A DNA stretch of 38,515 nucleotides from Verrucomicrobiota bacterium (GTDB lineage: Bacteria > Verrucomicrobiota > Verrucomicrobiia > Limisphaerales > JAKPVM01), in assembly GCA_029572555.1 (NCBI GenBank), contig JAKPVM010000045.1:1-38515 (forward strand), written 5' to 3'. The position numbers were made by a program, and so were the translations under genes. The notes beneath the pieces were generated by a model. The model saw only the letters and a list, made by a program, of their open reading frames with translations. It searched no databases and was not told where the DNA came from. Positions 27,267-34,840 of this stretch are shown here, one piece after another (the first letter of the stretch is position 1; each line of letters starts with the position of its first letter).

Positions 27267-29150
27267 TTATTTTAACGCCCGCGCTGCGCTTTCCAGCAGT
27301 TCGGGTCTAATGTTTTCTTCAAGATTAAATTGAATTACTTCCTTCACATTCGTTGAAAGCATTATGTATTTTTTAAACTTTGATGAATTGCGAACCAATG
27401 CCTGCAAATAAGCCCGCTGTTTATAGACATCCGGAGCCGCTTGATACGCAGCAAGACGGTTCGTAAATGAAAACGCCTGCGCCCTTGCCAACTCCTGTAA
27501 CCTGATAGCATTTGCCACAGCGGCGTTTGTTTTGCTCACTGCCCCCGCAAGAGCCATTTCATTAGTCTCAATCCCGTGAGCCTTTGCAGATAAAATTGTC
27601 GCTTCCTGTTTTTGTTTTGAACTTACGACCTGTTCATAAGCAGCGGCAATTGGCACTGGCGGATGCATATCGTTCAAACCAACATTGATGATATTTACAC
27701 CTAATTTTAATTCATCAGCCCGTTGTTGAATCCGATTCTTTAAAATTTCAGAGGCTTCCAATCTCTTGCTTGAAAGCACTTCATCATAATCCGCACTCAA
27801 CAAATATTGAACAAGTTCGCGTGTGGCAATGTGCTTCAACAGTTTATCCGGTTCAGTATGATTATAAGCCCACGAATGAAGGTCTTTTATCTGAAATTGA
27901 ACCGGGATACTTGCAGCAAGAAGGTTCACCGGCGGCGTCCTGCGAGCCTCTTTCTCCGACCCGGTTCCTGCCTGTTCGCGACTTGATACAAGGAGTAAAA
28001 ACGGATCCTTCGTTGTGTGTTGAACAGTCCATAACAACACCTTTTTATGCTCTTCCTTCTCGTTATGTTCCTGGTCTTCTTTGTGTTCCATTCCGGCAAT
28101 GAACGTCTGAATCTGGTCTGTCCTAAACCTGCGGATTTTGTCTATCGGGAATGGCAATTTAAGATGGATACCGGGTTCAACAATGCCGTCGCCGACTGGC
28201 TTTCCAAACCGTTCCCTCAATCCTTTCTCACCGACCTCAACGACCACGATGCAAGTTGAAAGTTCAAGCGCTAAAAGCTGAACAAATATTAGCAACGGTA
28301 AAGCCTGACGAAAGAATTTATACACCCAGGTATCCGAGACTTTGAATCCGAACTGGTAGTCAAGCGCATGCGCAGCAGTTGTCAACACGCCTTCAGGCTT
28401 GCTCAACAACCCCACAAGACGGCTCTCATACAACACTCGTTCCACAGCGCCGGGAACACGCGGACGATAGATTTCCAGAATAAGCGTAAGAAAGTTTTCC
28501 ACCGCTAAAAGACCGAGCAAAATTGTCAGCAACAGTGCAAGCAATCTGTCTGCCTGTTCAAACCCGGCTTCAATTGCAATGATAGAAATTATGTTTAATC
28601 CTAATAAATAAGCGCCAAGCAAGAGATGACTCGTTGCAGGAGAAAGAAGCCGATGTTTCTCAAGCCGAATAAGACCGGCGCTGTATTTTCCGATAATGAA
28701 CAAAACCAATCCGAACAGCCCATAAACGCCTAACGAAACAAGGATTTGCGAATGTGTGACGACAACGGTATTAAGCCAACGATATAAATAAACGCAGGCT
28801 GCCGCCTCAATAAGCGTTAAAAGAACGGTAAAACCGGGGACAAAATATTTTTCAAACTGTTCGCGACTCTTTTTCGCAATGAGCAACTCTTCATCTGTTC
28901 GCTCAAACAACGCGGCACCACCTTTTGCGCGGGCTAATTCTTCAATCTCAAGCCGTTCAAGTCGTTCGCGCTCTTCAAGGCGCATCTGGATATAACTCCA
29001 CAAGCCAACAAAAAAACCAAGCCCGATAAAAAGCGCTGTTACCTGCCCTGCCAACAAGCCGCTCATCCTTGCCATCACAAAGCAAACAACTGCGGCAAGC
29101 AGCAACATTAGCATATTGACAAGCCCGGTTCTGTTTATATTTCTTTCCAT
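27267..29150 (-). CDS. Polytopic membrane protein fused to SPFH/band-7 domain (HflK-like)
   Basis: 627 aa; about six hydrophobic segments in the first ~300 aa, then SPFH 'TCIVVVEVGEKGLRERFGKPVGDGIVEPGIHLKLPFPIDKIRRFRTDQIQTFIAG' and 'GVNIINVGLNDMHPPVPIAAAYEQVVSSKQKQEATILSAKAHG'. Confidence 0.87.
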   Translation of the reverse strand: MERNINRTGLVNMLMLLLAAVVCFVMARMSGLLAGQVTALFIGLGFFVGLWSYIQMRLEERERLERLEIEELARAKGGAALFERTDEELLIAKKSREQFEKYFVPGFTVLLTLIEAAACVYLYRWLNTVVVTHSQILVSLGVYGLFGLVLFIIGKYSAGLIRLEKHRLLSPATSHLLLGAYLLGLNIISIIAIEAGFEQADRLLALLLTILLGLLAVENFLTLILEIYRPRVPGAVERVLYESRLVGLLSKPEGVLTTAAHALDYQFGFKVSDTWVYKFFRQALPLLIFVQLLALELSTCIVVVEVGEKGLRERFGKPVGDGIVEPGIHLKLPFPIDKIRRFRTDQIQTFIAGMEHKEDQEHNEKEEHKKVLLWTVQHTTKDPFLLLVSSREQAGTGSEKEARRTPPVNLLAASIPVQFQIKDLHSWAYNHTEPDKLLKHIATRELVQYLLSADYDEVLSSKRLEASEILKNRIQQRADELKLGVNIINVGLNDMHPPVPIAAAYEQVVSSKQKQEATILSAKAHGIETNEMALAGAVSKTNAAVANAIRLQELARAQAFSFTNRLAAYQAAPDVYKQRAYLQALVRNSSKFKKYIMLSTNVKEVIQFNLEENIRPELLESAARALK

Positions 29151-29154
29151 ATCA

Positions 29155-30120
29155 TCAACTCAATTCCCGATTTTCAAACAGCCCGATTGCTACAAGCAAT
29201 CCTGCACCAATATAACATAACGAATACACAAACACCTTTCCAGTATAAGCCAAAAATCCACTCATTTTAGTATAATATTCCATAATATCTGTCACCCAGA
29301 AATTCGCCCAGTTCGGAATTATTGTGTAACATACCGACGCAATAAACGACCCCTCCGATGCCGCCTTTCTAAAGAGATAATCCGACATCAACCCGAGTAA
29401 AAACAAGGCTGAACATATAAGGAGCGTCGGTATCACATCCACCCTTGTCGAAGAGGCTACGGCAATTGCCGCAAACACCAGAGTAGCAAAGATAATCAAT
29501 ATCCCAGCCGGCACCATACGAAAATCAATCTCCGACGCAAATGGCTGAATCTTGCCCGATTTATCAAAAAGATTTATTGTTATGAACGCCAAAGTTGAGC
29601 AAATTAAAAGGGCAATCAATGTGTCAGAGATAAATGGACGACGGAGAAAATAATTGGTCAACCCGCCAATTAGATAAGCCAGCGCAACATAAAGACTCCA
29701 TATTCCCAGCGCCAATTTATCTGTGTTGCCATAAGCATCATAAGCCATCCTGCTCGTCAATAATGCAGCCAGCAAATTTATGTATGTAAAAATTATCAAA
29801 GAAAATGCAATGCCGGTGTATTTTGCCAACAAAAAGGTTGAACGCGAAACCGGTTTAGAGAGAACCACAAGGGCAGTCCCGAACCGTATCTCTTTTGCCA
29901 CAGAAGCAGAAGCGCTTAAAACGGCGCTCAACATTCCAGCTAACAACATCACAGCAAGAACACTATCCTGAACCATCTTAGGGTCATCGCCAAAACCAAA
30001 ATACGGTATGCAAGCCAGAAAAATCTCGAACATCGACGAGGCAGTTACAAGCAGTAAAAATATCGGCTGCCGTATCAACTCCATAAACGCATTTTGCGCT
30101 ATCGCTACAAACTGCCTCAT
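29155..30120 (-). CDS. ABC-2 type transporter permease, first gene of the cluster
   Basis: 321 aa; 'QNAFMELIRQPIFLLLVTASSMFEIFL', 'SASASVAKEIRFGTALVVLSKPVSRSTFLLAKYTGIAFSLIIFTYINLLAALLTSRMAYDAYG' (ABC-2 permease family). Confidence 0.85.
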   Translation of the reverse strand: MRQFVAIAQNAFMELIRQPIFLLLVTASSMFEIFLACIPYFGFGDDPKMVQDSVLAVMLLAGMLSAVLSASASVAKEIRFGTALVVLSKPVSRSTFLLAKYTGIAFSLIIFTYINLLAALLTSRMAYDAYGNTDKLALGIWSLYVALAYLIGGLTNYFLRRPFISDTLIALLICSTLAFITINLFDKSGKIQPFASEIDFRMVPAGILIIFATLVFAAIAVASSTRVDVIPTLLICSALFLLGLMSDYLFRKAASEGSFIASVCYTIIPNWANFWVTDIMEYYTKMSGFLAYTGKVFVYSLCYIGAGLLVAIGLFENRELS

Positions 30121-30509
30121 AAATTTTCGTTATCTTGCAATATTTTAAAGTTTAATTCCAACATTTTAATGTTTTTATAATAATTTCTAAATGCGAGTTT
30201 TCACATTTATACGACAAATTATTAACTTTTATTGTTCAAATTTGAAAGTGTGCATTTTAATGCACAGATACAGGGGCATAACCTTTGCTCAATCAACCAA
30301 TCACTAAAATCAAGTTTAAATCACTATAACACGGTTTCTCGTTTATGTAACGATTTAATACTGAAAATATTACAATCGGTCTTCATAACTTCTTTTATCC
30401 CAAAGAACAAACATCGCTCTTACTATACGATTACTTTCTCTAATCTTTCATTAAAAATCAACCAAACTTCTCACCGTGAGAAGGAAATTTCCCGAATTAC
30501 GGTTAAGTA

Positions 30510-31550
30510 ATGATTATGATAAAAGATTGTAAAGTCATAAAAGGGGTTGAGAGCAAATGCAAACCGGCAATAAATGCTACCTTTGCAAAGTCGCCAATGT
30601 TATGGGACTTGATATGTTCAGAAGAATATATAAATAAACGCTTCGAAGAAGGAAAAATCCGCAACCGTCATATCTCGTATTGCCTGATTTATGCCCTATT
30701 TAAACTCGCTTTTCGGAAGAGAATGGGACGGGTTGAAGCAACCTATTCTATGTTATCCGATTTGTCCGGGCTATCAACACGAACAGTCATTCGCACAGTG
30801 AACGAATTAGAACAAATCGGTATAATAAAAATCTTCAGACGCGGTGGAATGCGCAAACCGAACATCTACACATTGATTTCCGTTTCCACTGACCATGATG
30901 TCAACAACAGAGTTGTTGAAGTTGACGAAGCCGGGTGTTCAGAAAAGAAAACCGAACCACCGCAAAATGCTCAAAATTCAAGCATCGTCCCAGACGTTAT
31001 AGACTGTTGCCAGACAAACACTACCGTTATGCCTGCTGGACATAAGACTAATGCCTGCCAGACAACTGACAATTGCCCCCCAGACAATAGACTATTGCCT
31101 GCCAGACAAGCACTTAAGAATTATAAAGAATATAAAGATCTTTTTAAGAATAAGGAAAACGAAAAAAATCTTTTATCTCTAACCGATAAAACAGAACCAA
31201 ATTCCGTTCGGTGTTTTAAACACAACGAGGTAGCGATTAAGAACGATGATGAAATAATTTATTTGGACCGTAGGACTGCTATGGTTCAGATAACAATGCT
31301 ACAAAAACGACTTGATGAAATCAAAAACCAGATGTCCGGTCTTAAAACAGACACCGGATTTTTAAACGACAAAGACAAACAACAATATTTTGAATTAAAA
31401 GAACATAAAATAAAACTAATGAAAAAGTTAAACATATTTTATGAAGCAGTCGGACTTGAAGAATTAATGAAACCAATTCCCGAACCAAAAACAAACAGTA
31501 AAAGCGCAAGCAGCCAAAACGTTGTGAACGAGAAAAGTGCAAACATTTAA
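30510..31550 (+). CDS. Winged-helix replication-initiator-like (phage O/plasmid Rep-like) DNA-binding protein
   Basis: 346 aa; HTH 'VEATYSMLSDLSGLSTRTVIRTVNELEQIGIIKIFRRGGMRKPNIYTLI', followed by a low-complexity linker encoded by tandem repeats and 'NYKEYKDLFKNKENEKN'. Confidence 0.7.
   Translation: MIMIKDCKVIKGVESKCKPAINATFAKSPMLWDLICSEEYINKRFEEGKIRNRHISYCLIYALFKLAFRKRMGRVEATYSMLSDLSGLSTRTVIRTVNELEQIGIIKIFRRGGMRKPNIYTLISVSTDHDVNNRVVEVDEAGCSEKKTEPPQNAQNSSIVPDVIDCCQTNTTVMPAGHKTNACQTTDNCPPDNRLLPARQALKNYKEYKDLFKNKENEKNLLSLTDKTEPNSVRCFKHNEVAIKNDDEIIYLDRRTAMVQITMLQKRLDEIKNQMSGLKTDTGFLNDKDKQQYFELKEHKIKLMKKLNIFYEAVGLEELMKPIPEPKTNSKSASSQNVVNEKSANI
30990..31110 (+). repeat. Intragenic iteron-like array: ~22-bp hyphenated palindromes (best unit CCAGACAATAGACTATTGCCTG)
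   Basis: Units begin at 30990 (20 bp), 31010 (26 bp), 31036, 31058, 31080 (22 bp each) and a partial at 31102. Best unit = C-CAGACAATAG-A-CTATTGCCTG with 9/10 dyad match. Spacing is not a multiple of 3. Confidence 0.8.
31112..31200. other. AT-rich stretch immediately following the repeat array (candidate DNA-unwinding element)
   Basis: cttaagaattataaagaatataaagatctttttaagaataaggaaaacgaaaaaaatcttttatc...: strongly AT-rich compared with the repeat array. Confidence 0.35.
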
Positions 31551-31586
31551 GGCAGTAAAGACAACCAAGATGTTGCCTCAAAAATA

Positions 31587-31622
31587 AATGATACCGAAGG
31601 TTTCTTCAAAATAGGTATTCAT
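31587..31622. repeat. Inverted repeat AATGATACC...GGTATTCATT flanked by TTGCCTCA direct repeats, downstream of the Rep-like gene
   Basis: AATGATACC at 31587-31595 versus GGTATTCATT at 31613-31622; TTGCCTCA occurs both just upstream (~31573) and overlapping the right end (~31622). Confidence 0.45.
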
Positions 31623-31710
31623 TGCCTCATAATTCATGACACTTTTGTTTTTTTATTGAATTTCACTCTTTATTAGTTTATGAAATATTATAAAATTTTT
31701 AAAAACCATA

Positions 31711-33564
31711 ATGAGCGTAGGAAAAAAGATATTAGGAATATCAGCGTTTTACCACGATAGCGCAGCGGCTCTTGTAGTTGATGGAAATGTTGTTGCAGCA
31801 GCCCAGGAAGAGCGATTTACACGGGTAAAGCACGATTTCAGATTTCCAATAAACGCAATTAATTATTGTCTAAAAGAAGGTGATTTAAAGCCCGAAGACC
31901 TTGATTATGTAGTCTTTTACGATAAGCCATTATTAAAGTTTGACCGATTGATAGAAACTTATCTTGCTTATGCGCCTGTTGGATTAAAGTCTTTTATGAT
32001 GGCAATGCCGTTATGGCTTAAAACTAAATTGCATCTTCCAGATGAAATCCGAAGATCCCTTAATAATAGATACAAGAAAGGGATTGTCTTTACGGGTCAT
32101 CATGAGTCGCACGCTGCGAGCGCTTTTTTCCCTTCTCCTTATGAAGAGGCAGCGATTTTAACAGCCGACGGCGTTGGTGAATGGGACACGGCAAGTATCG
32201 GGATTGGAAAAGGGAACAAGATTAAATTAATCAAGACACTTCAATTTCCACATTCGATTGGGTTGCTTTATAGCGCTTTTACTTATTTCGCTGGTTTCAA
32301 GGTCAACAGCGGCGAATATAAATTGATGGGATTAGCGCCTTATGGGGAACCAAGATATGTGGATTTGATTCTTGATAAAATTGTTGACATAAAAGAGGAC
32401 GGTTCCCTGGCAATGAATATGAAATATTTCAATTATTGTCAGGGGCTTACAATGACAAGCAAAGAATTTGAAAAACTCTTCGGCGGTACACCGAGAAAAC
32501 CCGAGTCATTTATCACTCAGAGAGAGATGGATATTGCCGCTTCAATTCAGGCTGTCACTGAGGAATTGTTATTGAGAATGGCAAAGACGGCTAAGGAATT
32601 AACAGGATGCCGATATTTGTGTCTTGCAGGCGGCGTTGCGCTAAATTGCGTTGGAAACGGAAAAATCTTGCGTTCCGGGATTTTTGATGACATCTGGATT
32701 CAACCCGCAGCCGGGGATGCAGGCGGGGCTCTGGGTTCAGCCTTGTTTGTGCATTATCAACTCCTGGACAATCCAAGAATCACTAATGGCGAAGACGCCC
32801 AGCAAGGTTCACTTCTTGGACCGAGTTTTACAAACAATGAAATTGCAAAACACCTTAACAACCAGAGGTTGTTATATCATTTCATTGACAGTGAGCCTGA
32901 ATTATTAAAACAGACAGTTCAAGCGATGCTGGACGGTATGGTTGTTGGATGGTTTCAAGGTAGAATGGAGTTTGGTCCGCGCGCCCTTGGTTCACGCAGC
33001 ATCATCGGCGATGCCAGAAGCGAGGCAATGCAGTCAATAATGAATTTAAGAATCAAATACCGTGAATCTTTCAGACCGTTTGCCCCCTCCGTCCTGATTG
33101 AGGATGTATCCCGATATTTTGAATTAGACAGAGGATCCCCATATATGCTGCTTGTGGCAAATGTTAGAAAAGAACACCGCTGTGATTTAACAGAAGAACA
33201 GAAAAGATTAATGAGAGATCCGGATTTAAGAAAACGGGTAAATGTCAAACGGTCAATACTTCCGGCAATAACACACGTCGATATGTCAGCAAGGGTGCAG
33301 ACTGTCGACGAAAAAAGGCACGGCAGATATTACAGATTGATAAAAGAATTTAAACGGCAAACCGATTGCGGTGTTATCATAAACACAAGTTTTAATATTC
33401 GTGGTGAACCAATTGTTTGTACGCCACAGGACGCTTGTAGATGCTTTTTAGCAACCGAGATGGACGTTCTGGTTATGGAAAATTGCCTTCTGTATAAGTC
33501 CGAACAGAAGAAAATGGCAGAAGACACACGTAAAAAATATATTGAATCATTCAGCCTTGATTAA
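31711..33564 (+). CDS. Carbamoyltransferase (NodU/CmcH family)
   Basis: 617 aa; 'ILGISAFYHDSAAALVVDGNVVAAAQEERFTRVKHDFRFP', 'FTGHHESHAASAFFPSPYEEAAILTADGVGEWDTASIG', 'LCLAGGVALNCVGNGKIL', 'EFGPRALGSRSIIGDARS', 'INTSFNIRGEPIVCTPQDA'. Confidence 0.96.
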   Translation: MSVGKKILGISAFYHDSAAALVVDGNVVAAAQEERFTRVKHDFRFPINAINYCLKEGDLKPEDLDYVVFYDKPLLKFDRLIETYLAYAPVGLKSFMMAMPLWLKTKLHLPDEIRRSLNNRYKKGIVFTGHHESHAASAFFPSPYEEAAILTADGVGEWDTASIGIGKGNKIKLIKTLQFPHSIGLLYSAFTYFAGFKVNSGEYKLMGLAPYGEPRYVDLILDKIVDIKEDGSLAMNMKYFNYCQGLTMTSKEFEKLFGGTPRKPESFITQREMDIAASIQAVTEELLLRMAKTAKELTGCRYLCLAGGVALNCVGNGKILRSGIFDDIWIQPAAGDAGGALGSALFVHYQLLDNPRITNGEDAQQGSLLGPSFTNNEIAKHLNNQRLLYHFIDSEPELLKQTVQAMLDGMVVGWFQGRMEFGPRALGSRSIIGDARSEAMQSIMNLRIKYRESFRPFAPSVLIEDVSRYFELDRGSPYMLLVANVRKEHRCDLTEEQKRLMRDPDLRKRVNVKRSILPAITHVDMSARVQTVDEKRHGRYYRLIKEFKRQTDCGVIINTSFNIRGEPIVCTPQDACRCFLATEMDVLVMENCLLYKSEQKKMAEDTRKKYIESFSLD

Positions 33565-33567
33565 AAT

Positions 33568-34014
33568 ATGATTAACCCATTCAAAGAAATAAATTGGAAC
33601 CCGGACACCTCGCAAAGGGAAAAATTTGCATTGAGTCTGGTAATTGGTTTTCCTGTAATTGCGGTTATTTTACTCGGTATTGGTTGGTTAAAAAGTGGTC
33701 AGTGGGATAGAAACTTAAATCTGTCTTTATGGATAGGTGGAGTTGGATTTACAATTGGATTAATTTTTTTACATATCCCTAAAATCGCTAAACCATTTTA
33801 TATTATTTGGTATTTTATTGCAGCCTGTATCGGTATTGTTATTAGCAACGTTGTTATGGTTCTGTTTTTCTATCTGGTTTTAACACCAGTCGGGATTTTA
33901 CGAAGGTTATTATCGAAAGATTTTTTTCCGAAAAATTTTGATAGAACGAAAAAGACTTATTGGAAAGATGCACCCCAAATAGATGATGCAAAACGATATT
34001 ACAAACAGTTCTAA
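33568..34014 (+). CDS. SxtJ-like small membrane protein
   Basis: 148 aa with several TM segments and C-terminal 'VLTPVGILRRLLSKDFFPKNFDRTKKTYWKDA'; directly follows the carbamoyltransferase (3-nt gap), the usual SxtJ context. Confidence 0.78.
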   Translation: MINPFKEINWNPDTSQREKFALSLVIGFPVIAVILLGIGWLKSGQWDRNLNLSLWIGGVGFTIGLIFLHIPKIAKPFYIIWYFIAACIGIVISNVVMVLFFYLVLTPVGILRRLLSKDFFPKNFDRTKKTYWKDAPQIDDAKRYYKQF

Positions 34015-34017
34015 TAA

Positions 34018-34827
34018 TTACTTCGCAAATTGTCTCAGGTATTTAAGCGCAACAATGAGCGGTTTTGGTTCAGGAGCGGAAATTGAAACATTTTCTCCCG
34101 TAATCGGATGAACAAAGTCAATCTGATTAGAATGTAATGCAACAGTGGAAATCAAAGGTTGTTCTATTTTGCCGTTCTGAATTTTATAACCCTTTTTCAA
34201 GGATGAAAGTGTCAACGGCGAGCCGCCATAAAGTCTGTCTCCAACAACTGGACAGCCAGCATATCTTAAATGCAACCTGATTTGATGAGTCCTGCCGGTT
34301 ATCGGAAAACAATCAAAAAGTGTATAGCCAGCAAACTTTTCAATCACCCGGAATTTGGTTATAGACCGTTTCCCTTTTTTCTTCACAACCCGCATAATCT
34401 CCGGTCTTCGGGGGTTAGGAGCCATTATAACATTTACTTCAAATTCATCTTTATCCGGACGGTTATGAGCAAGCGCAATATACTTTTTAGAAATTTTATC
34501 TGTGCCGAAAAGGTCTGTCATAGAGACAAGAACCTCTTTTGTCTTTGCAAGGAGCAGAACGCCCGTAGTTTCAAAATCAAGCCGATGCGGGTTCATCAGA
34601 TAAGTTAATTTCCTCTGAACTGCCCATGGTTTTTCTTGCCGAATTCCCTCCTGCAAAAGTCTCATCAAATTAGGACGTTTCGGGTCGTATCTATCCGGGG
34701 CAGTTAAAAGAGAGGCTGGCTTGTTGATAGCCATTAAATAAGCATCTTCATAAAGAATCTGAATCTCCCAGAATTCATTATATTCGGGCGCAGAAAGTTT
34801 TATCATCGGTTGACGGTCAGATAACAT
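34018..34827 (-). CDS. RluA family pseudouridine synthase
   Basis: 269 aa; 'ILYEDAYLMAINKPASLLTAPD', 'YLMNPHRLDFETTGVLLLAKTKE', 'LFDCFPITGRTHQIRLHLRYAGCPVVGDRLYGG'. Confidence 0.93.
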   Translation of the reverse strand: MLSDRQPMIKLSAPEYNEFWEIQILYEDAYLMAINKPASLLTAPDRYDPKRPNLMRLLQEGIRQEKPWAVQRKLTYLMNPHRLDFETTGVLLLAKTKEVLVSMTDLFGTDKISKKYIALAHNRPDKDEFEVNVIMAPNPRRPEIMRVVKKKGKRSITKFRVIEKFAGYTLFDCFPITGRTHQIRLHLRYAGCPVVGDRLYGGSPLTLSSLKKGYKIQNGKIEQPLISTVALHSNQIDFVHPITGENVSISAPEPKPLIVALKYLRQFAK

Positions 34828-34840
34828 TTAATCTGACGAA

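Noticed and set aside
30232-30510. 92-aa ORF just upstream of the Rep-like gene, with TAATG overlap to it
   Set aside because: TTG start, low-complexity composition, no recognisable domain; the 1-nt overlap may be chance in an AT-rich spacer. Kept as non-coding pending RNA or homologue evidence.
30990-31110. CRISPR-like interpretation of the 22-bp repeats
   Set aside because: Repeats are contiguous with no unique spacers, lie inside a coding frame, and no cas genes are present.
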